Part shown: piece after piece, positions 1-12,364 of the stretch | Layout of the letters: each line of letters begins with the position of its first letter | Position numbering within the stretch: the first letter of the stretch is position 1 | From: Gordius sp. MW1 | Taxonomy: Eukaryota > Nematomorpha > Gordioida > Gordea > Gordiidae | Reading direction: 5' to 3' | Assembly: GCA_964036665.1 (NCBI GenBank) | Contig: OZ038531.1 | Span: 13,950,168-14,014,167 of the forward strand | Length of the DNA stretch: 64,000 nucleotides | The notes under the pieces: generated by a model | Told to the model about the DNA's origin: nothing | Seen by the model: only the letters and a program-made list of their open reading frames with translations | Database searches by the model: none | Made by a program: the position numbers and the translations under genes

Positions 1-22
1 TGACAAAAGACAACGTTTTATT

Positions 23-49
23 GTTGCGATTAGTTTGTTGTATCGCAAC
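23..49. other. Inverted repeat GTTGCGAT/ATCGCAAC (first of ~180)
   Basis: Arms at 23-30 and 42-49 are perfect reverse complements of 8 bp, separated by the 11-bp spacer TAGTTTGTTGT. The element sits at offset 23-49 of almost every monomer and is the strongest dyad I found in the unit. It could extrude as a small hairpin or be a site for a dimeric DNA-binding protein; neither can be decided here. It is disrupted in several right-hand HOR monomers and in rare single monomers. Confidence 0.8.
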
Positions 50-163
50 GTTAGTGCTTAATTTGAAAACTGCTCTATGCGATCATGATTTCAAAGTAGT
101 AGTTTTCAGATTCTGATAAATTTTTACTTGGGATCTTAGAAACCACGTCTGAAAACGACAACT

Positions 164-176
164 TTCATCGGATGAA
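164..176. other. 13-bp near-palindrome TTCATCGGATGAA
   Basis: TTCATC and GATGAA flank a single G. It recurs at the same offset in most monomers. Several monomers in segments D-H carry small deletions in or just before it. Confidence 0.75.
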
Positions 177-259
177 TACGGTTTAAAGAAAAATATGTGA
201 AAAATTTTGAGGCAAAAATATTTATTTTTTTCGATTCTATGTGAAAGGTCATGAAAAAA

Positions 260-269
260 TATATAAAAG
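260..269 (+). promoter_or_regulatory. TATA-box-like TATATAAAAG, per-monomer motif
   Basis: The decamer matches the eukaryotic TATA-box consensus TATAWAAR and occurs at the same offset in nearly every monomer, in the plus direction. No gene lies downstream, only the next monomer. In an A+T-rich unit such a match can arise by chance, so promoter function is only a possibility, for example for satellite transcripts. Confidence 0.3.
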
Positions 270-2065
270 TAAGCTAATTTGAGAATCCTATTATCCTCGA
301 TTGACTTCCGAAAAGAGGTTTTAAGCTGCGAGAACTATCATTTTGACAAAAGACAACGTTTTATTGTTGCGATTAGTTTGTTGTATCGCAACGTGAGTGC
401 TTAATTTTTGAAAACTGCTCTATGCGATCATGATTTTAAAGTAATAGTTTTTAGATTCTGATAAATTTTTACTTGGGATCATAGAAACCACGTCTGAAAA
501 CGACAACTTTCATCGGATGAATACGGTTCAAAGAAAAATATGTGAAAAATTTTGAGGTAAAAATATTTATTTTTTTCGATTTTATGTGAAAGAGCATGAA
601 AAAATATATAAAAGTAAGCCAATTTGAGAATCCTATTATCCTCGATTGACTTCCAAAAAGAGGTTTTAAGCTGCGAGAACTATCATTTTGACAAAAGACA
701 ACGTTTTATTGTTGCGATTAGTTTGTTGTATCGCAACGTGAGTGCTTAATTTTTGAAAACTGCTCTATGCGATCATGATTTCAAAGTAATGGTTTTTAGA
801 TTCTGATAAGTTTTTACTTGGGATCATAGAAACCACGTCTGAAAACGACAACTTTCATCGGATGAATACGGTTCAAAGAAAAATATGTGAAAAATTTTGA
901 GGTAAAAATATTTATTTTTTTCGATTCTATGTGAAAGAGCATGAATAAATATATAAAAGTAAGCCAATTTGAGAATCCTATTATCCTCGATTGACTTCCG
1001 AAAAGAGATTTTAAGCTGCGAGAACTATCATTTGACAAAAGACAACGTTTTATTGTTGCGATTAGTTTGTTGTATCGCAACGTAGTGCTTAATTTTTGAA
1101 AACTGCTCTATGCGATCATGATTTCAAACTAATAGTTTTTAAATTCTGATAAATTTTTACTTGGGATCATAGAAACTACGTCTGAAAACGACAACTTTCA
1201 TCGGATGAATACGGTTCAAAGAAAAATATGTGAAAAATTTTGAGGTAAAAATATTTATTTTTTTCGATTTTATGTGAAAGAGCATGAAAAAATATATAAA
1301 AGTAAGCCAATTTGAGAATCCTATTATCCTCGATTGACTTCCAAAAAGAGGTTTTAAGCTGCGAGAACTATCATTTTGACAAAAGACAACGTTTTATTGT
1401 TGCGATTAGTTTGTTGTATCGCAACGTGAGTGCTTAATTTTTGAAAACTGCTCTATGCGATCATGATTTCAAAGTAATGGTTTTTAGATTCTGATAAGTT
1501 TTTACTTGGGATCATAGAAACCACGTCTGAAAACGACAACTTTCATCGGATGAATACGGTTCAAAGAAAAATATGTGAAAAATTTTGAGGTAAAAATATT
1601 TATTTTTTTCGATTCTATGTGAAAGAGCATGAATAAATATATAAAAGTAAGCCAATTTGAGAATCCTATTATCCTCGATTGACTTCCGAAAAGAGATTTT
1701 AAGCTGCGAGAACTATCATTTTGACAAAAGACAACGTTTTATTGTTGCGATTAGTTTGTTGTATCGCAACGTAGTGCTTAATTTTTGAAAACTGCTCTAT
1801 GCGATCATGATTTCAAAGTAATAGTTTTTAAATTCTGATAAATTTTTACTTGGGATCATAGAAACTACGTCTGAAAACGACAACTTTCATCGGATGAATA
1901 CGGTTCAAAGAAAAATATGTGAAAAATATTGAGGTAAAAATATTTATTTTTTTCGATTCTATGTAAAAGAGCATGAAAAAATATATAAAAGTAAGCCAAT
2001 TTGAGAATCCTATTATCCTCGATTGACTTCCGAAAAGAGGTTTTAAGCTGCGAGAACTATCATTT

Positions 2066-4477
2066 TGACAAAAGACAACGTTTTATTGTTGCGATTAGTT
2101 TGTTGTATCGCAACGTGAGTGCTTAATTTTTGAAAACTGCTCTATGCGATCATGATTTCAAAGTAGTAGTTTTCAGATTCTGATAAATTTTTACTTGGGA
2201 TCATAGAAACCACGTCTGAAAACGACAACTTTCATCGGATGAATACGGTTCAAAGAAAAATATGTGAAAAATTTTGAGGCAAAAATATTTATTTTTTTCG
2301 ATTCTATGTGAAGTAGCATGAAAGAATATATAAAAGTAAGCCAATTTGAGAATCCTATTATCCTCGATTGACTTCCGAAAAGAGGTTTTAAGCTGCGAGA
2401 ACTATCATTTTGACAAAAGACAACGTTTTATTGTTGCGATTAGTTTGTTGTATCGCAACGTGAGTGCTTAATTTTTGAAAACTGCTCTATGCGATCATGA
2501 TTTCAAAGTAATAGTTTTTAGATTCTGATAAATTTTTACTTGGGATCATAGAAACCACGTCTGAAAACGACAACTTTCATCGGATGAATACGGTTCAAAG
2601 AAAAATATGTGAAAAATATTGAGGTAAAAATATTTATTTTTTTCGATTCTATGTAAAAGAGCATGAAAAAATATATAAAAGTAAGCCAATTTGAGAATCC
2701 TATTATCCTCGATTGACTTCCGAAAAGAGGTTTTAAGCTGCGAGAACTATCATTTTGACAAAAGACAACGTTTTATTGTTGCGATTAGTTTGTTGTATCG
2801 CAACGTGAGTGCTTAATTTTTGAAAACTGCTCTATGCGATCATGATTTCAAAGTAGTAGTTTTCAGATTCTGATAAATTTTTACTTGGGATCATAGAAAC
2901 CACGTCTGAAAACGACAACTTTCATCGGATGAATACGGTTCAAAGAAAAATATGTGAAAAATTTTGAGGTAAAACTATTTATTTTTTTCATTCTATGTGA
3001 AAGAGCATGAAAAAATATATAAAAGTAAGCCAATTTGAGAATCCTATTATCCTCGATTGACTTCCGAAAAGAGATTTTAAGCTGCGAGAACTATCATTTT
3101 GACAAAAGACAACGTTTTATTGTTGCGATTAGTTTGTTGTATCGCAACGTGAGTGCTTAATTTTTGAAAACTGCTCTATGCGATCATGATTTCAAAGTAG
3201 TAGTTTTCAGATTCTGATAAATTTTTACTTGGGATCATAGAAACCACGTCTGAAAACGACAACTTTCATCGGATGAATACGGTTCAAAGAAAAATATGTG
3301 AAAAATTTTGAGGTAAAACTATTTATTTTTTTCATTCTATGTGAAAGAGCATGAAAAAATATATAAAAGTAAGCCAATTTGAGAATCCTATTATCCTCGA
3401 TTGACTTCCGAAAAGAGGTTTTAAGCTGCGAGAACTATCATTTTGACAAAAGACAACGTTTTATTGTTGCGATTAGTTTGTTGTATCGCAACGTGAGTGC
3501 TTAATTTTTGAAAACTGCTCTATGCGATCATGATTTCAAAGTAGTAGTTTTCAGATTCTGATAAATTTTTACTTGGGATCATAGAAACCACGTCTGAAAA
3601 CGACAACTTTCATCGGATGAATACGGTTCAAAGAAAAATATGTGAAAAATTTTGAGGCAAAAATATTTATTTTTTTCGATTCTATGTGAAGTAGCATGAA
3701 AGAATATATAAAAGTAAGCCAATTTGAGAATCCTATTATCCTCGATTGACTTCCGAAAAGAGGTTTTAAGCTGCGAGAACTATCATTTTGACAAAAGACA
3801 ACGTTTTATTGTTGCGATTAGTTTGTTGTATCGCAACGTGAGTGCTTAATTTTTGAAAACTGCTCTATGCGATCATGATTTCAAAGTAATAGTTTTTAGA
3901 TTCTGATAAATTTTTACTTGGGATCATAGAAACCACGTCTGAAAACGACAACTTTCATCGGATGAATACGGTTCAAAGAAAAATATGTGAAAAATATTGA
4001 GGTAAAAATATTTATTTTTTTCGATTCTATGTAAAAGAGCATGAAAAAATATATAAAAGTAAGCCAATTTGAGAATCCTATTATCCTCGATTGACTTCCG
4101 AAAAGAGGTTTTAAGCTGCGAGAACTATCATTTTGACAAAAGACAACGTTTTATTGTTGCGATTAGTTTGTTGTATCGCAACGTGAGTGCTTAATTTTTG
4201 AAAACTGCTCTATGCGATCATGATTTCAAAGTAGTAGTTTTCAGATTCTGATAAATTTTTACTTGGGATCATAGAAACCACGTCTGAAAACGACAACTTT
4301 CATCGGATGAATACGGTTCAAAGAAAAATATGTGAAAAATTTTGAGGTAAAACTATTTATTTTTTTCATTCTATGTGAAAGAGCATGAAAAAATATATAA
4401 AAGTAAGCCAATTTGAGAATCCTATTATCCTCGATTGACTTCCGAAAAGAGATTTTAAGCTGCGAGAACTATCATTT
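2066..4477 (+). repeat. Three-monomer block repeated at 1,378-bp offset
   Basis: Monomers at 2066, 2411 and 2756 carry the same ordered variants as those at 3444, 3789 and 4134. The shared order is GTGAAGTAGCATGAAAG, then AAATATTGAGG with CTATGTAAAAG, then AAAACTATTTATT with CATTCTATG. The offset is 1,378 bp, which is four monomers. The fourth monomer of each block differs (3100 against 4478), so the duplication was partial or was later overwritten. Confidence 0.85.
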
Positions 4478-6542
4478 TGACAAAAGACAACGTTTTATTG
4501 TTGCGATTAGTTTGTTGTATCGCAACGTGAGTGCTTAATTTTTGAAAACTGCTCTATGCGATCATGATTTCAAAGTAATAGTTTTTAGATTCTGATAAAT
4601 TTTTACTTGGGATCATAGAAACCACGTCTGAAAACGACAACTTTCATCGGATGAATACGGTTCAAAGAAAAATATGTAAAAAATTTTGAGGTAAAACTAT
4701 TGATTTTTTTCATTCTATGTGAAAGAGCATGAAAAAATATATAAAAGTAAGCCAATTTGAGAATCCTATTATCCTCGATTGACTTCCGAAAAGAGATTTT
4801 AAGCTGCGAGAACTATCATTTTGACAAAAGACAACGTTTTATTGTTGCGATTAGTTTGTTGTATCGCAACGTGAGTGCTTAATTTTTGAAAACTGCTCTA
4901 TGCGATCATGATTTCAAAGTAATAGTTTTTAGATTCTGATAAATTTTTACTTGGGATCATAGAAACCACGTCTGAAAACGACAACTTTCATCGGATGAAT
5001 CCGGTTCAAAGAAAAATATGTGAAAAATTTTGAGGTAAAACTATTTATTTTTTTCATTCTATGTGAAAGAGCATGAAAAAATATATAAAAGTAAGCCAAT
5101 TTGAGAATCCTATTATCCTCGATTGACTTCCGAAAAGAGATTTTAAGCTGCGAGAACTATCATTTTGACAAAAGACAACGTTTTATTGTTGCGATTAGTT
5201 TGTTGTATCGCAACGTTAGTGCTTAATTTTTGAAAACTGCTCTATGCGATCATGATTTCAAAGTAGTAGTTTTCAGATTCTGATAAATTTTTACTTGGGA
5301 TCTTAGAAACCACGTCTGAAAACGACAACTTTCATCGGATGAATACGGTTTAAAGAAAAATATGTGAAAAATTTTGAGGCAAAAATATTTATTTTTTTCG
5401 ATTCTATGTGAAAGAGCATGAAAAAATATATAAAAGTAAGCTAATTTGAGAATCCTATTATCCTCGATTGACTTCCGAAAAGAGGTTTTAAGCTGCGAGA
5501 ACTATCATTTTGACAAAAGACAACGTTTTATTGTTGCGATTAGTTTGTTGTATCGCAACGTGAGTGCTTAATTTTTGAAAACTGCTTTATGCGATCATGA
5601 TTTTAAAGTAATAGTTTTTAGATTCTGATAAATTTTTACTTGGGATCATAGAAACCACGTCTGAAAACGACAACTTTCATCGGATGAATACGGTTCAAAG
5701 AAAAATATGTGAAAAATTTTGAGGTAAAAATATTTATTTTTTTCGATTTTATGTGAAAGAGCATGAAAAAATATATAAAAGTAAGCCAATTTGAGAATCC
5801 TATTATCCTCGATTGACTTCCAAAAAGAGGTTTTAAGCTGCGAGAACTATCATTTTGACAAAAGACAACGTTTTATTGTTGCGATTAGTTTGTTGTATCG
5901 CAACGTGAGTGCTTAATTTTTGAAAACTGCTCTATGCGATCATGATTTCAAAGTAATGGTTTTTAGATTCTGATAAGTTTTTACTTGGGATCATAGAAAC
6001 CACGTCTGAAAACGACAACTTTCATCGGATGAATACGGTTCAAAGAAAAATATGTGAAAAATTTTGAGGTAAAAATATTTATTTTTTTCGATTCTATGTG
6101 AAAGAGCATGAATAAATATATAAAAGTAAGCCAATTTGAGAATCCTATTATCCTCGATTGACTTCCGAAAAGAGATTTTAAGCTGCGAGAACTATCATTT
6201 GACAAAAGACAACGTTTTATTGTTGCGATTAGATTGTTGTATCGCAACGTAGTGCTTAATTTTTGAAAACTGCTCTATGCGATCATGATTTCAAAGTAAT
6301 GGTTTTTAGATTCTGATAAGTTTTTACTTGGGATCATAGAAACCACGTCTGAAAACGACAACTTTCATCGGATGAATACGGTTCAAAGAAAAATATGTGA
6401 AAAATTTTGAGGTAAAAATATTTATTTTTTTCGATTCTATGTGAAAGAGCATGAATAAATATATAAAAGTAAGCCAATTTGAGAATCCTATTATCCTCGA
6501 TTGACTTCCGAAAAGAGATTTTAAGCTGCGAGAACTATCATT

Positions 6543-9281
6543 TGACAAAAGACAACGTTTTATTGTTGCGATTAGTTTGTTGTATCGCAACGTAGTGCTT
6601 AATTTTTGAAAACTGCTCTATGCGATCATGATTTCAAACTAATAGTTTTTAAATTCTGATAAATTTTTACTTGGGATCATAGAAACTACGTCTGAAAACG
6701 ACAACTTTCATCGGATGAATACGGTTCAAAGAAAAATATGTGAAAAATTTTGAGGTAAAAATATTTATTTTTTTCGATTTTATGTGAAAGAGCATGAAAA
6801 AATATATAAAAGTAAGCCAATTTGAGAATCCTATTATCCTCGATTGACTTCCAAAAAGAGGTTTTAAGCTGCGAGAACTATCATTTTGACAAAAGACAAC
6901 GTTTTATTGTTGCGATTAGTTTGTTGTATCGCAACGTAGTGCTTAATTTTTGAAAACTGCTCTATGCGATCATGATTTCAAAGTAATAGTTTTTAAATTC
7001 TGATAAATTTTTACTTGGGATCATAGAAACCACGTCTGAAAACGACAACTTTCATCGGATGAATACGGTTCAAAGAAAAATATGTGAAAAATTTTGAGGT
7101 AAAAATAGTTATTTTTTTCGATTTTATGTGAAAGAGCATGAAAAAATATATAAAAGTAAGCCAATTTGAGAATCCTATTATCCTCGATTGACTTCCGAAA
7201 AGAGATTTTAAGCTGCGAGAACTATCATTTTGACAAAAGACAACGTTTTATTGTTGCGATTAGTTTGTTGTATCGCAACGTAGTGCTTAATTTTTGAAAA
7301 CTGCTCTATGCGATCATGATTTCAAAGTAATGGTTTTTAGATTCTGATAAATTTTTACTTGGGATCATAGAAACCACGTCTGAAAACGACAACTTTCATC
7401 GGATGAATACGGTTCAAAGAAAAATATGTGAAAAATTTTGAGGTAAAACTATTTATTTTTTTCATTCTATGTGAAAGAGCATGAAAATAAGCCAATTTGA
7501 GAATCCTATTATCCTCGATTGACTTCCGAAAAGAGATTTTAAGCTGCGAGAACTATCATTTTGACAAAAGACAACGTTTTATTGTTGCGATTAGTTTGTT
7601 GTATCGCAACGTGAGTGCTTAATTTTTGAAAACTGCTCTATGCGATCATGATTTCAAAGTAATAGTTTTTAGATTCTGATAAATTTTTACTTGGGATCAT
7701 AGAAACCACGTCTGAAAACGACAACTTTCATCGGATGAATACGGTTCAAAGAAAAATATGTGAAAAATTTTGAGGTAAAACTATTTATTTTTTTCATTCT
7801 ATGTGAAAGAGCATGAAAAAATATATAAAAGTAAGCCAATTTGAGAATCCTATTATCCTCGATTGACTTCCGAAAAGAGATTTTAAGCTGCGAGAACTAT
7901 CATTTTGACAAAAGACAACGTTTTATTGTTGCGATTAGTTTGTTGTATCGCAACGTGAGTGCTTAATTTTTGAAAACTGCTCTATGCGATCATGATTTCA
8001 AAGTAATAGTTTTTAGATTCTGATAAATTTTTACTTGGGATCATAGAAACCACGTCTGAAAACGACAACTTTCATCGGATGAATCCGGTTCAAAGAAAAA
8101 TATGTGAAAAATTTTGAGGTAAAACTATTTATTTTTTTCATTCTATGTGAAAGAGCATGAAAAAATATATAAAAGTAAGCCAATTTGAGAATCCTATTAT
8201 CCTCGATTGACTTCCGAAAAGAGATTTTAAGCTGCGAGAACTATCATTTTGACAAAAGACAACGTTTTATTGTTGCGATTAGTTTGTTGTATCGCAACGT
8301 TAGTGCTTAATTTGAAAACTGCTCTATGCGATCATGATTTCAAAGTAGTAGTTTTCAGATTCTGATAAATTTTTACTTGGGATCTTAGAAACCACGTCTG
8401 AAAACGACAACTTTCATCGGATGAATACGGTTTAAAGAAAAATATGTGAAAAATTTTGAGGCAAAAATATTTATTTTTTTCGATTCTATGTGAAAGGTCA
8501 TGAAAAAATATATAAAAGTAAGCTAATTTGAGAATCCTATTATCCTCGATTGACTTCCGAAAAGAGGTTTTAAGCTGCGAGAACTATCATTTTGACAAAA
8601 GACAACGTTTTATTGTTGCGATTAGTTTGTTGTATCGCAACGTGAGTGCTTAATTTTTGAAAACTGCTCTATGCGATCATGATTTTAAAGTAATAGTTTT
8701 TAGATTCTGATAAATTTTTACTTGGGATCATAGAAACCACGTCTGAAAACGACAACTTTCATCGGATGAATACGGTTCAAAGAAAAATATGTGAAAAATT
8801 TTGAGGTAAAAATATTTATTTTTTTCGATTTTATGTGAAAGAGCATGAAAAAATATATAAAAGTAAGCCAATTTGAGAATCCTATTATCCTCGATTGACT
8901 TCCAAAAAGAGGTTTTAAGCTGCGAGAACTATCATTTTGACAAAAGACAACGTTTTATTGTTGCGATTAGTTTGTTGTATCGCAACGTGAGTGCTTAATT
9001 TTTGAAAACTGCTCTATGCGATCATGATTTCAAAGTAATGGTTTTTAGATTCTGATAAGTTTTTACTTGGGATCATAGAAACCACGTCTGAAAACGACAA
9101 CTTTCATCGGATGAATACGGTTCAAAGAAAAATATGTGAAAAATTTTGAGGTAAAAATATTTATTTTTTTCGATTCTATGTGAAAGAGCATGAATAAATA
9201 TATAAAAGTAAGCCAATTTGAGAATCCTATTATCCTCGATTGACTTCCGAAAAGAGATTTTAAGCTGCGAGAACTATCATT
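6543..9281 (+). repeat. Left HOR copy 1 (8 monomers)
   Basis: Eight monomers of 344, 344, 331, 344, 344, 343, 345 and 344 bp sum to 2,739 bp. The phase was chosen at the CAAACTAATAG-bearing monomer. The third monomer has lost 12 bp spanning the TATA-like motif. Confidence 0.88.
7231..7561 (+). repeat. Shortened monomer (331 bp) lacking TATA-like motif
   Basis: Relative to closely related 343-bp monomers (for example 21313-21655), this copy lacks 12 bp after GAGCATG, reading ATGAAAATAAGCC near 7481. The loss removes TATATAAAAG entirely. The same deletion recurs exactly 2,739 bp downstream, so it spread with the HOR. Confidence 0.92.
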
Positions 9282-12020
9282 TGACAAAAGACAACGTTTT
9301 ATTGTTGCGATTAGTTTGTTGTATCGCAACGTAGTGCTTAATTTTTGAAAACTGCTCTATGCGATCATGATTTCAAACTAATAGTTTTTAAATTCTGATA
9401 AATTTTTACTTGGGATCATAGAAACTACGTCTGAAAACGACAACTTTCATCGGATGAATACGGTTCAAAGAAAAATATGTGAAAAATTTTGAGGTAAAAA
9501 TATTTATTTTTTTCGATTTTATGTGAAAGAGCATGAAAAAATATATAAAAGTAAGCCAATTTGAGAATCCTATTATCCTCGATTGACTTCCAAAAAGAGG
9601 TTTTAAGCTGCGAGAACTATCATTTTGACAAAAGACAACGTTTTATTGTTGCGATTAGTTTGTTGTATCGCAACGTAGTGCTTAATTTTTGAAAACTGCT
9701 CTATGCGATCATGATTTCAAAGTAATAGTTTTTAAATTCTGATAAATTTTTACTTGGGATCATAGAAACCACGTCTGAAAACGACAACTTTCATCGGATG
9801 AATACGGTTCAAAGAAAAATATGTGAAAAATTTTGAGGTAAAAATAGTTATTTTTTTCGATTTTATGTGAAAGAGCATGAAAAAATATATAAAAGTAAGC
9901 CAATTTGAGAATCCTATTATCCTCGATTGACTTCCGAAAAGAGATTTTAAGCTGCGAGAACTATCATTTTGACAAAAGACAACGTTTTATTGTTGCGATT
10001 AGTTTGTTGTATCGCAACGTAGTGCTTAATTTTTGAAAACTGCTCTATGCGATCATGATTTCAAAGTAATGGTTTTTAGATTCTGATAAATTTTTACTTG
10101 GGATCATAGAAACCACGTCTGAAAACGACAACTTTCATCGGATGAATACGGTTCAAAGAAAAATATGTGAAAAATTTTGAGGTAAAACTATTTATTTTTT
10201 TCATTCTATGTGAAAGAGCATGAAAATAAGCCAATTTGAGAATCCTATTATCCTCGATTGACTTCCGAAAAGAGATTTTAAGCTGCGAGAACTATCATTT
10301 TGACAAAAGACAACGTTTTATTGTTGCGATTAGTTTGTTGTATCGCAACGTGAGTGCTTAATTTTTGAAAACTGCTCTATGCGATCATGATTTCAAAGTA
10401 ATAGTTTTTAGATTCTGATAAATTTTTACTTGGGATCATAGAAACCACGTCTGAAAACGACAACTTTCATCGGATGAATACGGTTCAAAGAAAAATATGT
10501 GAAAAATTTTGAGGTAAAACTATTTATTTTTTTCATTCTATGTGAAAGAGCATGAAAAAATATATAAAAGTAAGCCAATTTGAGAATCCTATTATCCTCG
10601 ATTGACTTCCGAAAAGAGATTTTAAGCTGCGAGAACTATCATTTTGACAAAAGACAACGTTTTATTGTTGCGATTAGTTTGTTGTATCGCAACGTGAGTG
10701 CTTAATTTTTGAAAACTGCTCTATGCGATCATGATTTCAAAGTAATAGTTTTTAGATTCTGATAAATTTTTACTTGGGATCATAGAAACCACGTCTGAAA
10801 ACGACAACTTTCATCGGATGAATCCGGTTCAAAGAAAAATATGTGAAAAATTTTGAGGTAAAACTATTTATTTTTTTCATTCTATGTGAAAGAGCATGAA
10901 AAAATATATAAAAGTAAGCCAATTTGAGAATCCTATTATCCTCGATTGACTTCCGAAAAGAGATTTTAAGCTGCGAGAACTATCATTTTGACAAAAGACA
11001 ACGTTTTATTGTTGCGATTAGTTTGTTGTATCGCAACGTTAGTGCTTAATTTGAAAACTGCTCTATGCGATCATGATTTCAAAGTAGTAGTTTTCAGATT
11101 CTGATAAATTTTTACTTGGGATCTTAGAAACCACGTCTGAAAACGACAACTTTCATCGGATGAATACGGTTTAAAGAAAAATATGTGAAAAATTTTGAGG
11201 CAAAAATATTTATTTTTTTCGATTCTATGTGAAAGGTCATGAAAAAATATATAAAAGTAAGCTAATTTGAGAATCCTATTATCCTCGATTGACTTCCGAA
11301 AAGAGGTTTTAAGCTGCGAGAACTATCATTTTGACAAAAGACAACGTTTTATTGTTGCGATTAGTTTGTTGTATCGCAACGTGAGTGCTTAATTTTTGAA
11401 AACTGCTCTATGCGATCATGATTTTAAAGTAATAGTTTTTAGATTCTGATAAATTTTTACTTGGGATCATAGAAACCACGTCTGAAAACGACAACTTTCA
11501 TCGGATGAATACGGTTCAAAGAAAAATATGTGAAAAATTTTGAGGTAAAAATATTTATTTTTTTCGATTTTATGTGAAAGAGCATGAAAAAATATATAAA
11601 AGTAAGCCAATTTGAGAATCCTATTATCCTCGATTGACTTCCAAAAAGAGGTTTTAAGCTGCGAGAACTATCATTTTGACAAAAGACAACGTTTTATTGT
11701 TGCGATTAGTTTGTTGTATCGCAACGTGAGTGCTTAATTTTTGAAAACTGCTCTATGCGATCATGATTTCAAAGTAATGGTTTTTAGATTCTGATAAGTT
11801 TTTACTTGGGATCATAGAAACCACGTCTGAAAACGACAACTTTCATCGGATGAATACGGTTCAAAGAAAAATATGTGAAAAATTTTGAGGTAAAAATATT
11901 TATTTTTTTCGATTCTATGTGAAAGAGCATGAATAAATATATAAAAGTAAGCCAATTTGAGAATCCTATTATCCTCGATTGACTTCCGAAAAGAGATTTT
12001 AAGCTGCGAGAACTATCATT
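9282..12020 (+). repeat. Left HOR copy 2 (8 monomers)
   Basis: This has the same monomer order and lengths as the copy immediately upstream, including the 331-bp short monomer (9970-10300), the GAATCCGG monomer and the TTAATTTGAAAAC monomer. I noticed no clear differences from copy 1 apart from its edges. Confidence 0.88.
9970..10300 (+). repeat. Shortened monomer (331 bp), second copy
   Basis: It has the same 12-bp loss, ATGAAAATAAGCC near 10220, in the equivalent HOR position. Confidence 0.92.
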
Positions 12021-12364
12021 TGACAAAAGACAACGTTTTATTGTTGCGATTAGTTTGTTGTATCGCAACGTAGTGCTTAATTTTTGAAAACTGCTCTATG
12101 CGATCATGATTTCAAACTAATAGTTTTTAAATTCTGATAAATTTTTACTTGGGATCATAGAAACTACGTCTGAAAACGACAACTTTCATCGGATGAATAC
12201 GGTTCAAAGAAAAATATGTGAAAAATTTTGAGGTAAAAATATTTATTTTTTTCGATTTTATGTGAAAGAGCATGAAAAAATATATAAAAGTAAGCCAATT
12301 TGAGAATCCTATTATCCTCGATTGACTTCCAAAAAGAGGTTTTAAGCTGCGAGAACTATCATTT

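Larger units (their letters stand above)
1..6199 (+). repeat. Array segment A, monomers 1-18
   Basis: Monomers start at 1, 344, 689, 1033, 1377, 1722, 2066, 2411, 2756, 3100, 3444, 3789, 4134, 4478, 4822, 5166, 5511 and 5856. The first seven monomers match, variant for variant, those beginning at 10989. This includes TTAATTTGAAAAC and GTGAAAGGTCATG in the first unit, so the window opens inside a higher-order repeat copy. Monomers from 4478 to 5856 recur at 16146-17524 at a constant 11,668-bp offset. No gene is seen. Confidence 0.9.
6200..12364 (+). repeat. Array segment B: left 8-monomer HOR, 2,739 bp
   Basis: Monomers start at 6200, 6543, 6887, 7231, 7562, 7906, 8250, 8593, 8938, 9282, 9626, 9970, 10301, 10645, 10989, 11332, 11677 and 12021. 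A period of exactly 2,739 bp holds for 6543/9282/12021, for the shortened monomers at 7231 and 9970, for the GAATCCGG variant at 8081 and 10820, and for the GTGAAAGGTC variant in the monomers at 8250 and 10989. By eye the correspondence runs from about 6255 to about 12414, some 2.25 copies. Copies look almost identical, implying recent unequal exchange or amplification. Confidence 0.92.

Noticed and set aside
31-41. TAGTTTGTTGT spacer as a telomere-like motif
   Set aside because: It occurs once per monomer and is not a tandem TTAGG- or TTAGGG-type run.
311-318. CTTCCGAAAAG region as a CENP-B box
   Set aside because: The CENP-B box core (TTCG....A..CGGG) is not matched here or elsewhere in the monomer.
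814-1080. An 88-codon minus-strand open frame, repeated almost unchanged at 5981, 6324, 9063, 11802 and 17649
   Set aside because: It starts in one monomer and ends in the previous one, and is open only in monomers where small indels happen to remove stops. Its near-identity follows from block duplication of the DNA. Composition is low-complexity and I recognise no domain.
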